Notes: generated by a model not told the origin, from the letters alone. Positions 53,466 through 62,846 are shown, numbered from the stretch's first letter. The stretch is 64,000 nucleotides of DNA from Dokdonella sp041395345 (GCF_041395345.1 NZ_JAWLAR010000007.1:124001-188000); one strand, 5' to 3'. Made by a program: numbers and translations.

Positions 53466-54614
53466 TCAGAGTGAACTCAATCGCTGCGCCGCCGTACGCA
53501 GAACCTCATCGGACTTTGCGAAGCAGAAGCGAACCAGGCGCATGTCCGCGGGTGGCGACTCGTAGAACGCGGAAATCGGTATGGCCGCCACACCTGCCTG
53601 CGCGACCAGCCACTCGCAGAAGCTGAAATCGTCCTTGTCACTGATTTCGGAGTAGTCGACCAGCTGGAAATACGCTCCAGCGACAGGCAGCAGCCTGAAT
53701 CGCGTCGGCGCGAGCAATTCGCGGAAGAATTCGCGCCGCGCCTGGTAGAACGCTGGCAACTGCAGATAGTGCTCGGGTTGTTTCCCAAGTACTTCAGCCA
53801 AAGCCACCTGGGCCGGAGTGAACGTGCAGAACGTCAAGTACTGGTGCACCTTGCGGAATTCAACACTCAGCGCCGCAGGCGCCACGCAGTAGCCGACCTT
53901 CCACCCGGTGCAATGGTAGGTCTTGCCGAACGAGCTGATCACGAAACTGCGCGCAGCAAGCTCGGCATTGCGCAAGACGCTCTGGTGTTCATCGCCGTCA
54001 AAGACGATGTGTTCGTAGACTTCGTCGGAGATGACCAGGATATTCGTGTCCCGCGTGATCGCTGCAAGCGCGTCGAGGTCCGCCGCGGAAAATACGGCCC
54101 CCGAAGGGTTGTGCGGCGTATTCACGATGATGGCGCGCGTCCTCGCCGTAATCGCGTCCTTGACACGATTCCAGTCGACCGAGAAATCGGTCGGATCCAG
54201 GCCGACATGGATCGTGTGCCCGCCATTGAGGTCGATCGCCGGTTCATAGCAGTCATAACAGGGGTCCAGGACGATGACCTCGTCGTCCCTGCGGACAATG
54301 GCTGCAATGGCCGCAAACAAGGCCTCGGTAGCTCCAGACGTCACCGTGACTTCGGCGCCGGCGTTCACGTGACAGCCGTAGAGAATCTCGCACTTGAGCG
54401 CGATCTGCTCGCACAGGGCTGGCCATCCGGTGGATGGTGCGTACTGGTTCTTTCCCGAGTTCATGGCCTCGGTCAAGGCATCGCGCAGTGCCTGCGGACC
54501 ATCGAAATCCGGAAAGCCCTGGCCCAGATTGACCGCCTTGTGGCTGGCGGCCAACTGGCTCATTACGGTGAATATCGTGGTGCCGACTCTTGGCAGCTTG
54601 GTTTCAATCTTCAT
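53466..54614 (-). CDS. ybdL: methionine/glutamine aminotransferase (YbdL type)
   Basis: A 382-residue fold-type I PLP aminotransferase. It has the opening TIFTVMSQLAASHKAVNLGQ and GFPDFDGP, then VTVTSGATEALFAAIAAIV, VNTPHNPSG, SDEVYEHIVFDG and the PLP lysine K231 in SSFGKTYHCTGWKVGY. This is the YbdL subgroup, which prefers methionine, glutamine and aromatic amino acids and takes part in methionine salvage. The ATG at 54614 gives the family start. It is followed by the omega-amidase gene, a functionally matched partner. Confidence 0.92.
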   Translation of the reverse strand: MKIETKLPRVGTTIFTVMSQLAASHKAVNLGQGFPDFDGPQALRDALTEAMNSGKNQYAPSTGWPALCEQIALKCEILYGCHVNAGAEVTVTSGATEALFAAIAAIVRRDDEVIVLDPCYDCYEPAIDLNGGHTIHVGLDPTDFSVDWNRVKDAITARTRAIIVNTPHNPSGAVFSAADLDALAAITRDTNILVISDEVYEHIVFDGDEHQSVLRNAELAARSFVISSFGKTYHCTGWKVGYCVAPAALSVEFRKVHQYLTFCTFTPAQVALAEVLGKQPEHYLQLPAFYQARREFFRELLAPTRFRLLPVAGAYFQLVDYSEISDKDDFSFCEWLVAQAGVAAIPISAFYESPPADMRLVRFCFAKSDEVLRTAAQRLSSL

Positions 54615-54640
54615 CGCGAACCCGTTGCCCAACAAAGAGA

Positions 54641-54668
54641 AACGGCGCGTGATTGAACACGCGCCGTT
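54641..54668 (-). terminator. Rho-independent terminator of htpG
   Basis: A perfect 11-bp stem (54641-54651 with 54658-54668) with a six-base loop. On the minus strand it is followed by TCTCTTTG. It lies 50 bases after the htpG stop and 27 bases ahead of the ybdL start. Confidence 0.78.
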
Positions 54669-54718
54669 GCACACGATAACCCAGATTGAGCCAAGAGTTG
54701 GCCGTCTATATGCTGAAA

Positions 54719-56626
54719 TCAGCCGCCGCTTTCACCTGTCGCGGCACCTGCCTCGACTTCGCCGCCCAGAATGACTCGGTTCAGTCTCTGCACAAAGGCA
54801 GCGGGATCCTCCAACTGGGCTCCCTCGGACACCTGGGCCTGCTCAAGCAGCAGCAGGGCAAGGTCCTTTGCGCGCGCCTCATCGGACTCGCTCTCGAGTC
54901 GCTTGAGCAGGGCATGGTTGGGATTGATTTCGAGTACGGGCGCAGCGTCCGGCATTTCATGCCCGGACTGCTTGAGCACACGACGCAGGTGCAAGGCCAT
55001 GTCGTACTCGTCGAGGACCAGACACGAAGGGGATTCGGTCAGGCGACGGCTGACCTTGACGTCGCTGACCCGATCTCCGAGCAGTTCCTTGAGCCTGGCG
55101 ACCACTCCGGAAGCGGCCTCCTCGCTGGCCTTGTGCGCCTCGGTTGCAGCCGCATCGAGTTCGATTTCGCCCTTGCCGACGTGGCGCAGCTTCTTTCCAG
55201 CGTATTCGGTCAGGTAGCCGGCCATCCATTCATCGATACGATCCGACATCAGCAACACTTCGACGCCCTGTGCGCGCAGTGCCTCGAGTTGCGGGCTGCC
55301 CTTGGCCGCTGCGTAGGAGTCGGCCGTGATGTACCAGATCACTTCCTGGCCAGCCTTCATGCGACCGATGTAGTCGTCCAGTGACACGGTCGGCGCCGAG
55401 CCATCCGATGCGGTCGAGGCAAAGCGCAGAAGCCTGGCGATCCGTTCGCGGTTTCCGGCATCCTCGGCGATGCCCTCCTTGAGGACGCTGCCGAAAGCTT
55501 CCCAGAAGGTTGCATATTTGTCGGGCTCGTCAGAGGCCAGCTTGTCAAGCAGGTCGAGAACGCGCTTCGTGCAGGCGCCCTTGATGCGATCCACCTGGCG
55601 ATTCTGCTGCAGAATCTCGCGGCTGACATTGAGTGGCAGGTCGTCGGAATCGACAACACCACGCGCGAAGCGAAGATAGGCCGGCAGCAGCTGCTCGCTG
55701 GCATCCATGATGAAGACGCGGCGGATGTAGAGCTTGAGACCCTTGCGCTCCTCGCGACCATTCATGAAATCGAAGGGTGCCTTGGCCGGCACGTACAGCA
55801 GGGAGGTGAAGTTCTGGTTGCCTTCGACGCGATTGTGCGTCCAGGCCAGCGGATTGCTGAAGTCGTGACTCAGCGACTTGTAGAAGTTCTGGTAGTCCTC
55901 GTCCTTGAGCTCGCTCTTCGGTCGCGTCCACAGAGCAGACGCCGAATTCACCACCTCCCATTCGTCGGTCGGCTTGCCATCGACCTTCCTGGGCATGCGG
56001 ATCGGGAATCCGATGTGGTCAGAGTACTGCGAGACGAGACTGCGCAATTTCCAGTCCTCAAGAAACTCGCTCTCGTCCTTCTTCAGATGCAGGGTGACCG
56101 TGGTACCACGATGTGGCAGGCTCACGCTCTCCAGCGTGTACTCGCCTTGCCCGTCGCTCTCCCAGCGTACGCCGTCGCCTTCGGCAGCGCCGGCCCGGCG
56201 GCTGCTGACGCTGACCCGGTCCGCGACCACGAAGGCTGAATAAAAACCCACGCCGAACTGTCCGATCAGGCGGCTGTCGGCTTTCTTGTCGGCAGCCAGG
56301 GATTCCAGAAAGCGGCGCGTGCCGGAGCTGGCAATCGTGCCCAGATTGGCCACGAGTTCCTCGCGATCCATGCCGATGCCATTGTCGTGCACGCTCAGCG
56401 TGCGCGCTTCGGCATCAAGGGATATGTCGATGCGCAATTCGGAATCCTCGGCCATCCACTCCGGATGAGCGATCGATTCGAATCGCAGCTTGTCACAGGC
56501 GTCGGAGGCATTGGAAATCAGTTCGCGAAGGAAGATTTCCTTGTGCGAGTACAGGGAATGCGTGACCAGGTGCAGGACCTGGGCCACCTCCGCTTCGAAT
56601 TTGCGGGTTTCAGTCGCAGTGGTCAT
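54719..56626 (-). CDS. htpG: chaperone HtpG (Hsp90)
   Basis: A 635-residue ATP-dependent chaperone. The N-terminal GHKL ATPase domain shows LRELISNASDACDKLRFES, LSVHDNGIGMDREELVANLG and IGQFGVGFYSAFVVADRVSV. The middle domain has PFDFMNGREERKGLKLYIRR and LPAYLRFARGVVDSDDLPLN-type sequence, and the C-terminal dimerisation domain ends near residue 625. The ATG at 56626 (two codons into the open frame) gives the usual TTATETRKFEAEV start. It is probably its own unit, with terminators on both sides. I did not find a clear heat-shock promoter. Confidence 0.97.
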   Translation of the reverse strand: MTTATETRKFEAEVAQVLHLVTHSLYSHKEIFLRELISNASDACDKLRFESIAHPEWMAEDSELRIDISLDAEARTLSVHDNGIGMDREELVANLGTIASSGTRRFLESLAADKKADSRLIGQFGVGFYSAFVVADRVSVSSRRAGAAEGDGVRWESDGQGEYTLESVSLPHRGTTVTLHLKKDESEFLEDWKLRSLVSQYSDHIGFPIRMPRKVDGKPTDEWEVVNSASALWTRPKSELKDEDYQNFYKSLSHDFSNPLAWTHNRVEGNQNFTSLLYVPAKAPFDFMNGREERKGLKLYIRRVFIMDASEQLLPAYLRFARGVVDSDDLPLNVSREILQQNRQVDRIKGACTKRVLDLLDKLASDEPDKYATFWEAFGSVLKEGIAEDAGNRERIARLLRFASTASDGSAPTVSLDDYIGRMKAGQEVIWYITADSYAAAKGSPQLEALRAQGVEVLLMSDRIDEWMAGYLTEYAGKKLRHVGKGEIELDAAATEAHKASEEAASGVVARLKELLGDRVSDVKVSRRLTESPSCLVLDEYDMALHLRRVLKQSGHEMPDAAPVLEINPNHALLKRLESESDEARAKDLALLLLEQAQVSEGAQLEDPAAFVQRLNRVILGGEVEAGAATGESGG

Positions 56627-56713
56627 GGGCAAAGGCCTTCAGAAGTGTCTGAGCTGCCTTGCTGTTGGGGGCTGTCGGGGTGCTTTTCAAGCTCCCGGGC
56701 CCGATCCGCAAAA

Positions 56714-56743
56714 CAATACGGCCGCCAGGCGGCGGCCGTATTG
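56714..56743 (-). terminator. Rho-independent terminator of the rpsP-rimM-trmD-rplS operon
   Basis: A perfect 13-bp stem (56714-56726 with 56731-56743), rich in GC, with a four-base loop. On the minus strand it is followed by TTTTG. It lies 51 bases after the rplS stop. Confidence 0.88.
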
Positions 56744-56793
56744 TGACGAGGAGCATAGACGCGACTCAATGCTCCAAGAGGAATGGCTTTGGC

Positions 56794-57159
56794 TTATTCC
56801 TTTTCGGTGATCGGCGTGTTCAGATCTTCCTTGATGCGCGCCTTCTTGCCCTGCAGCCCGCGCAGGTAATACAGCTTCGCACCACGGACCGAGCCGCGGC
56901 GCTTGACCACGACCGACTCGATGATCGGGCTGTGCGCCTGGAACACGCGCTCGACACCGGTACCATGCGAAATCTTGCGTACCGTGAACGCGGAGCTGAG
57001 GCCCGCATTCTTCTTGGCAATGACCACGCCCTCATAGGCCTGCACGCGCTCGCGGTTGCCTTCCTTGACCTTTACGTTGACGACAATCGTGTCGCCAGGG
57101 CCGAATTTCGGCAGGGTGCGGCTGATCTGTTCTGCTTCAAACTGTTGGAGGAGGTTCAT
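56794..57159 (-). CDS. rplS: 50S ribosomal protein L19
   Basis: A 121-residue ribosomal protein starting at the ATG at 57159. It reads NLLQQFEAEQISRTLPKFGP, GDTIVVNVKVKEGNRERVQA and YEGVVIAKKNAGLSSAFTVR, then VVVKRRGSVRGAKLYYLRGL. L19 lies at the interface of the two ribosomal subunits. It is the last gene of the conserved rpsP-rimM-trmD-rplS operon, with a strong terminator behind it. Confidence 0.98.
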   Translation of the reverse strand: MNLLQQFEAEQISRTLPKFGPGDTIVVNVKVKEGNRERVQAYEGVVIAKKNAGLSSAFTVRKISHGTGVERVFQAHSPIIESVVVKRRGSVRGAKLYYLRGLQGKKARIKEDLNTPITEKE

Positions 57160-57216
57160 GGCATTCACCAGTATCGTTGGATTCAATGTGCAGGTTCGAC
57201 TCCAGTCGCCCTGCGA

Positions 57217-57963
57217 TTACTTGACCGCCCGGTATTCGCGACGGAATTCTTCAAGCAGCGTGCGGGCCTCATCATCGAGTTCCACACGCGCCAGCAAATC
57301 GGGGCGCCGCAGCCAGGTTCTTCCAAGAGCCTGCTTGCGTCGCCAGCGCCGGATCATCGCGTGATCACCCGACATGAGCACTTCCGGCACCTTGCCGAAT
57401 TCATCTTCAACCGGCCGCGTGTAGTGCGGGCAATCCAGCAAGCCTCCGGTGAAGGAATCCTGCTCGGCGGACTGCGCGTCGTTCAACGCACCCTCCTGCA
57501 ACCGCCCCACCGCATCAATCACGACCGCTGCCGCAAGCTCTCCGCCGGAAAGGACGTAGTCGCCGATGGATATTTCCTCATCGACCAGATTTTCCAGCAC
57601 GCGCTCGTCAACACCTTCGTAGCGTCCGCACAGCAGGATCAGTCGATCCAGCCGCGCGAATTCTTCAACCTTTTCCTGCGAGAGCCGCGCTCCCTGCGGA
57701 CTCATGTAAACCACCCTGCCCGGCTGCGCCGCCTGGGCCTGAGTACTGGCCAACGCGTCGCGCAAGGGGTCGATGGTCATCAGCATGCCGGGGCCACCCC
57801 CGAAAGGCCGTCCGTCGACCGTGCGATGGTTGTCGGTCGCAAAGTCACGCGGGTTGCAGGTACTCACCTGCAGCAATCCGCGCTCCTGCGCCCTTCCCAC
57901 TACGCCTATTCCGGCACAGGAATCGATGAATTCGGGAAACAGCGTGATGACGTCGATGCGCAT
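57217..57963 (-). CDS. trmD: tRNA (guanine-37-N1)-methyltransferase
   Basis: A 248-residue SPOUT-class enzyme that methylates G37 beside the anticodon using S-adenosylmethionine. It starts RIDVITLFPEFIDSCAGIGV. It has PFGGGPGMLMTIDPLRDAL, LILLCGRYEGVDERVLENLV and ISIGDYVLSGGELAAAVVID, the knotted cofactor site. It ends with the C-terminal helical domain. The ATG at 57963 is the family start; the open frame extends 15 codons upstream into the rimM end. It lies 26 bases after rimM. Confidence 0.97.
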   Translation of the reverse strand: MRIDVITLFPEFIDSCAGIGVVGRAQERGLLQVSTCNPRDFATDNHRTVDGRPFGGGPGMLMTIDPLRDALASTQAQAAQPGRVVYMSPQGARLSQEKVEEFARLDRLILLCGRYEGVDERVLENLVDEEISIGDYVLSGGELAAAVVIDAVGRLQEGALNDAQSAEQDSFTGGLLDCPHYTRPVEDEFGKVPEVLMSGDHAMIRRWRRKQALGRTWLRRPDLLARVELDDEARTLLEEFRREYRAVK

Positions 57964-57989
57964 CGAGCGGTTTCCGGTCAGTCCGATTC

Positions 57990-58505
57990 CTAGAACTCCG
58001 GATCCCAATCGACCGTTACCCGGCCGGCATCGAAATCCACAGTCTTCACGTATTCATCAAGCACGAAGGGCAACAACCGCTCGCGCTCACCATCCCGCAC
58101 TACCATGACATCGTTGGCTCCGGTCGCAAGCAGATGCGATATCCGCCCCAGCGCGACGCCCTCGACAGTGACGACTTCGAGTCCTTCGAGGTCGGTCCAG
58201 TAGTACTCGCCAGGCTTCGGCACCGGCAACGCCGAGCGCCTGACCTTGATCTCGCATCCGACCAGTTCCGCAGCGCGGTCCCTGTCGAAAACATCCGGCA
58301 AGCTCGCAACGATGCCCTTGCCTTGCTCCCTGCCGCGGCAACCTTCGATTTCTCGCTCTCCGGACGGGGAACTCAGCATCCACGGCTGGTAGCTGAAAAT
58401 CCGGGTTCTTGGTTCGGTGTAGGACTCGAGTTTGACCTCGCCCGCCACACCGTGGAGCCCGACGATCCTGCCAACCAGGATCAACCGGTCACCCGCTGCA
58501 ATCAC
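57990..58505 (-). CDS. rimM: ribosome maturation factor RimM
   Basis: A 171-residue protein needed for assembly of the 30S head and binding to ribosomal protein S19. It shows LILVGRIVGLHGVAGEVKLE, the RimM N-terminal barrel motif, VGCEIKVRRSALP, GEYYWTDLEGLEVVTVEGVA and LLPFVLDEYVKTVDFDAGRV. The GTG start overlaps the rpsP stop by four bases (GTGA), so translation of the two is probably coupled. Confidence 0.96.
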   Translation of the reverse strand: MIAAGDRLILVGRIVGLHGVAGEVKLESYTEPRTRIFSYQPWMLSSPSGEREIEGCRGREQGKGIVASLPDVFDRDRAAELVGCEIKVRRSALPVPKPGEYYWTDLEGLEVVTVEGVALGRISHLLATGANDVMVVRDGERERLLPFVLDEYVKTVDFDAGRVTVDWDPEF

Positions 58506-58762
58506 GCCGCTTGCGCAGCCTGCTTGCTTGCTGCCTTGTACAGCGCCCGAACCTTTTCGGTCAGCTGCGCACCCTGCTCAACCCAGTGCTTGACGCGCTC
58601 GGTGTCGAGCTGGAGCTTGACATCCTGACCGGCAGCGATCGGGTTGTAGTAGCCGACGCGCTCGATATTGCGACCGTCTCGCGCATCGCGCTGATCGGCA
58701 ACAACGATGTGATAGAACGGGCGCTTCTTGGCGCCGCCACGTGAAAGGCGAATCTTGACCAT
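58502..58762 (-). CDS. rpsP: 30S ribosomal protein S16
   Basis: An 86-residue small-subunit protein beginning VKIRLSRGGAKKRPFYHIVV and continuing ADQRDARDGRNIERVGYYNP, the family signature. The last part, VKHWVEQGAQLTEKVRALYK, is also standard. It is the first gene of the operon, and its stop overlaps the rimM start. In most relatives ffh lies directly upstream; here a block of unrelated genes intervenes. Confidence 0.98.
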   Translation of the reverse strand: MVKIRLSRGGAKKRPFYHIVVADQRDARDGRNIERVGYYNPIAAGQDVKLQLDTERVKHWVEQGAQLTEKVRALYKAASKQAAQAA

Positions 58763-59119
58763 GGTATCTCTCTGATATTGCTGAAGTTTCCGGCGCGCAC
58801 GCCGGGAAACAACCGGGTCGGGCCAAGGGAGCCGGGCATTTTAGCGGATTTGCAGGAAAATGAAAGCCCTGCAAGCATTTGCGTGCGTTTCCGAGGATTC
58901 TCAGCGTTCAAGGCGAAAGGCAAATATTCGCCCCCAAAATTCGCCGAAGCGAGATTCCCCTGCCCCAGTCCAGCGAAAATCGATCCGGCAGGGTAGTCTT
59001 CTCGCTCCGCCCGGCCCAACCCCTTGCGGGGCAATGCATCCCGTCGTATCGGGATACCCGGTAGCATCGCGCGCCAGATTATCTGGTTTTCCGCCCAACA
59101 ACCATTGAGGCAATCCGGT
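58763..59119. other. divergent intergenic region
   Basis: About 357 bases between rpsP (minus) and the sulfatase-TPR gene (plus). The rpsP operon promoter must lie here, and stretches such as 58,855-58,945 are relatively AT-rich. No gene, repeat or RNA that I can support; the plus-strand frame that enters the sulfatase gene from 59024 lacks a ribosome binding site. Confidence 0.4.
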
Positions 59120-61252
59120 TTGCAAATCCGAAAATCTCCGCTTCTTCTTGCTGCGCTGAGCGGTCTGCTTCTGCTGGTCGCTGGCATTGCATGGCTGATG
59201 CAACAGCACAGCAGATATCAGTTGCCGGATTCGACCCCGGTACTCCTCATCACCGTGGATACCCTGCGCCCGGACACTCTGGGTTGGGTATCGGGCGACA
59301 ATGCAACACCACATATTGATGCGCTGGCAAGAGGAGGTGCGGCCTTCGCTGACGCGGTATCTCAGACGCCGCTCACCCTGCCATCGCATTCGAGCATGAT
59401 GAGTGGCCGCAATCCGGCTCGGCATGGTATCCGGGACAACGGGCAGATCCTGCCTGCTTCGGTAGACGTGCTTGCCACCCGGCTGAACGAGGCCGGGTAT
59501 TCAACGGGGGCATTCGTCAGTGCCTACGTGCTGCGCGCCATGTTCGGACTGGATCGGGGTTTCGACCACTACGACGACGAGCTGACCTCTGGCGCTGAGG
59601 GCTGGCTCGATCGGCCGGCAGGACAGACGATCGACAGGGTGCTGCCGTGGATACGCGCGCAGCGCGGCAAGCCCTGGTTTGCATGGATCCATCTCTACGA
59701 TCCGCATACGCCCTACGCACCCCCTGCCGGGTTCGAGGGAACCGACGCGTTTTCCAACTATCAGGGTGAAGTCCGATATGTTGATCAGGAACTCGGGCGA
59801 TTGCTGGAAGCGGTTGAGGGTCTCGACCCGAAGCCACTGATTGTGCTGACAGCGGACCATGCGGAGGCCTTTGGCGAGCACGGTGAATTCGAACACGGCC
59901 TGTTCATCTACGACACTACAACGCTGGTCCCTCTGATATTCAACCACCCTGCGATAGCGGCTGCACAGCCGGGCTACCAGCCACGGCTGATTGATATCGC
60001 GCCGACCATTCTGGACTTGCTGGGCAAACCAGGCCTGGCCGGAAGCGACGGAATCAGTCTTGTTCCCCTGCTCTTCGGCAAGACTCGGGAAACGCCTCCG
60101 GCCTATTCGGAAACCTTTCATCCCTGGACCACCTACGGCTGGTCGCCGTTGGCAGCGTTGCACGATGGCGGCTGGAAGGTAATCGATGGTCCCGTACCCG
60201 AGCTCTACAACCTCGCCATCGATCCCGGTGAACAGAACGACCTCGCTGCAGATCAGCCGGCCCGAACCGACCGGATGATCCTGGAGCTCGATCCATCACG
60301 CTCACCCGGGGACCTTATCGATTCAACCCGAATCGAAGACAACGCCACGATGCAGAAGCTGGCCAGCCTTGGCTATCTTGGGAGTGCCTCAACCGCCAGC
60401 GTGCCCACTTCAGGCTTGCCCAATCCGGCCAACATGCTGAAAGAGCGCGCAATTCTTCTGCGAGCGGAAAGTTTGTTGCGTAGCAACAGGTTGGAGCAGG
60501 CCTTGGCGGCCTTTGACGAAGTCCTCCAGACGGACCCCAGAAACCGTTTCGCGACGCTACGCTCTGGAATCAGCTTGCTCAAACTGAATCGATTGCCGGA
60601 GGCCGTGATGCGCCTGAAAGCAAGCCTTGCGCTCGACCCAAGCCAGGCGGAAACCCACTATGCATTGGCAGATGCACTGACGCGCAGCCAGCAGTTCGAG
60701 GAGGCGGCCGAGCAATGGATGGAAACCGTCAAACTGCAGCCGCGCAGGGCAGCCGCCTGGGGAAACCTCGCTCTTGTGCTGAGCACGATGAACAGGGACG
60801 AGGAAGCCCGGCGCGCTATCCATACGGCACTGGAGATCGAACCTGACGATGTGCGCCTTTTGCAGAATCTCGCCATTCAGCAGCGCAAGGAAGGACTGAC
60901 GGCTGAAATGATCAAGACGCTGGAACGAGCCGCGAGCGTGGGTGGCGATGAATTTACCCTCAAGGCGCTGTATGGCCTGGAACTGTACGACCTGGGCCGA
61001 ATCGAAGATGCCGAGCCATGGCTGCGCAAGGTTGAGTCAAACGAAGCGAATTATGCGGAATCGCGATTCAGACTGGCCCAGATCAGCTTGCGCAACGGCC
61101 ATAAGGAAAAAGCCGCGCTACTTCTGGATCAGGCGATTCAATCCAATCCAGCACTGCTCCCGGTCGCAAAGTCAGACAAGCAGCTTTCAGGCCTGTTGAC
61201 GGAAAGCACTGAGGCGCACCGAGATGGGCGAAATACTCACAAGGGCCAATAG
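59120..61252 (+). CDS. membrane-anchored sulfatase-superfamily enzyme with C-terminal TPR repeats
   Basis: A 710-residue protein. I chose the TTG at 59120 because a GAGG site lies nine bases upstream and the next residues (QIRKSPLLLAALSGLLLLVA) form a signal anchor. Residues about 38-420 are an alkaline-phosphatase/sulfatase domain: LLITVDTLRPDTLG (metal Asp47), LTLPSHSSMMSGRNPARHG, LTADHAEAFGEHGEFEHG. At the nucleophile position of the C/S-x-P-S-R consensus there is Thr86, not Cys or Ser, so it cannot form formylglycine. Threonine nucleophiles occur in phosphoethanolamine transferases. Residues about 455-700 are TPR repeats (LRSNRLEQALAAFDEVLQTD, AETHYALADALTRSQQFEEA). Substrate unknown. Confidence 0.85.
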   Translation: MQIRKSPLLLAALSGLLLLVAGIAWLMQQHSRYQLPDSTPVLLITVDTLRPDTLGWVSGDNATPHIDALARGGAAFADAVSQTPLTLPSHSSMMSGRNPARHGIRDNGQILPASVDVLATRLNEAGYSTGAFVSAYVLRAMFGLDRGFDHYDDELTSGAEGWLDRPAGQTIDRVLPWIRAQRGKPWFAWIHLYDPHTPYAPPAGFEGTDAFSNYQGEVRYVDQELGRLLEAVEGLDPKPLIVLTADHAEAFGEHGEFEHGLFIYDTTTLVPLIFNHPAIAAAQPGYQPRLIDIAPTILDLLGKPGLAGSDGISLVPLLFGKTRETPPAYSETFHPWTTYGWSPLAALHDGGWKVIDGPVPELYNLAIDPGEQNDLAADQPARTDRMILELDPSRSPGDLIDSTRIEDNATMQKLASLGYLGSASTASVPTSGLPNPANMLKERAILLRAESLLRSNRLEQALAAFDEVLQTDPRNRFATLRSGISLLKLNRLPEAVMRLKASLALDPSQAETHYALADALTRSQQFEEAAEQWMETVKLQPRRAAAWGNLALVLSTMNRDEEARRAIHTALEIEPDDVRLLQNLAIQQRKEGLTAEMIKTLERAASVGGDEFTLKALYGLELYDLGRIEDAEPWLRKVESNEANYAESRFRLAQISLRNGHKEKAALLLDQAIQSNPALLPVAKSDKQLSGLLTESTEAHRDGRNTHKGQ

Positions 61253-61346
61253 TCAGTCATCCCAGCGGAGGCCGGGATCTCGTTTCAGGCTTATGCTGAT
61301 CGAGAGTGGCGCAATGGAAAAACTTGAAAGGATGTGCAGGTTGTCT

Positions 61347-61735
61347 TCAATCTTGCTGACCGAAATTCTTCGGTAACTTGCTGACCACGCCTGTCAATCG
61401 CTTCTTGCGACCGCTTTCTCCGATGGCGTCGATGTAGTAGTAGTTTGTTACGGTTGAATCAGCACTTTCATCGACGTACCGATAATTCGATTTCTTCTTG
61501 TCGAGGCCGACACCTTTCACATCCGGTTCCTTGTCTCGCGGAATGATTCTTGAATTGATCCGCAGGAAGGGACCCTTGGGATCGACCGCCCTGTAAATGA
61601 TGTAGCCGTACACTCCCTCTTCCTGCGAACTGGACCATTGCGGGACTGGTGCATCCTGGCCCGGATTCGGTCCAGCCGACGCAACCGAACCGAGACAGGC
61701 AGAGTGGCGGCCAGAGTAATCAGCAAGGCCCTCAT
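61347..61735 (-). pseudogene. secreted protein of unknown function, one frameshift
   Basis: The ATG at 61735 starts RALLITLAATLPVSV, a signal peptide. Near 61,685 one base must be removed to continue with SAGPNPGQDAPVPQWSSSQE and EGVYGYIIYRAVDPKGPFLR, after which the frame is clean to the stop at 61347 (end SKLPKNFGQQD). The segment YGYIIYRAVDPKGPF and later VDESADSTVTNYYYIDAIGE has the look of a fibronectin type III-like domain. The start overlaps the stop of the upstream gene (ATGA). Function unknown; about 129 residues. Confidence 0.6.
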
Positions 61736-62846
61736 TGCTTCTTCTCCAACTCGATGGTCGTGCTCTTGACGGTGATGTCGTCGGGGTCTCCGAGGTCGTT
61801 TGTCTTTACGCCAATGGGGACAACAATTCCGTCAATCGGAACCTTGAGATCAATCTCGTCGTCGACAAATTTTACGGTAATGAAAGTCCGCAACCCCCTC
61901 TGGCCTTCATCGAGTCAGAAAGAAACAACCAGGTCGGCGCAGCCGCATACAGGGCTCGATCTTCGCCCCCGGGGCGGGCTTCCCCGTCTCGACCCTTTGG
62001 ATCTGGACTTCACCACCACCTCGGCGATTGATTCTCAAGGTCGTCTTTCGGTCCTGCCCTTCTGGAACCGCGCCCATTGTCACAGGGAAAGGCGAGATGC
62101 CGTACTTGCTGAAAGCCCGCACGACTACAGGAGGAATCTCCGAATCGCTGTCTTCAGTTACATTGGACTCAATCAGGATTCTCCCGACATTCAGGCCAAA
62201 GGGTGGCATCGAGGATATCGTGCCAACCACTTGCCGCGATTGTGCAGAGCCGTTTGGCACACTGGAGAACGATACGTCCAGCCAATCCGGCTTGGACAAC
62301 ACCCTTGTGAACTTCAGATCAGGTACGTGGTGGGATGTCACTTCAATCGTGGACTGCAAGGATTGTCCGGGATAAATATCGCCGAAATCCATCACAATCA
62401 ACTCCGGCTCATAAGCGGTCTGCACGAAGTATGGCACTTCAAGCAATTGCGTCGGCAGTGATGAGTCATCGTACTTGATCAGAAAGTTGACCTGACTTCG
62501 TCCAATGCCTTCGGGAAACACGTAGTCCAGGGTAATCACACCCCTGGCTCCCGGAGCCAGAGTCGAGGGATTGGCTACACCTGAGCCGGAACCCTTGCGC
62601 GGAAATATCGAACTGATCGTGATCGAGCGGTCATTGGCGTTTACGACCGAGAATTTCAGCTGCCGTTTGTCACCAACGAAGACCTCGACGGGCATCGGTT
62701 GTAGTGGCGCGATCTGCAGAACCTGGGGGTTCTTGGCGTCCCATTCGGCGGACGACACGGGGGAAAGCGCAGGGACGGAACCGACGGCGGCGCATACAAG
62801 CAGATTTCGGCCAACTCAGTCGTCCTGGTTGTCCGTGGAGTTTTGC
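61732..62846 (-). pseudogene. secreted beta-sandwich protein of unknown function, frameshifted at both ends
   Basis: A clean central block (about 62,000-62,758) encodes roughly 250 residues: VEVFVGDKRQLKFSVVNAND, GVITLDYVFPEGIGRSQVNF, LEVPYFVQTAYEPELIVMDF, GDIYPGQSLQSTIEVTS and TISSMPPFGLNVGRILIESN. This beta-rich pattern resembles Ig-like domains of the DUF1573/ASPM-SPD-2-Hydin type. A signal-like stretch NLLVCAAVGSVPALSP precedes it in frame, but the start codon is lost, perhaps near 62,846. The C terminus (VDDEIDLKVPIDGIVVPIGV and ITVKSTTIELEKKQ) needs two frame changes and ends at 61732, overlapping the next ATG. Function unknown. Confidence 0.6.
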
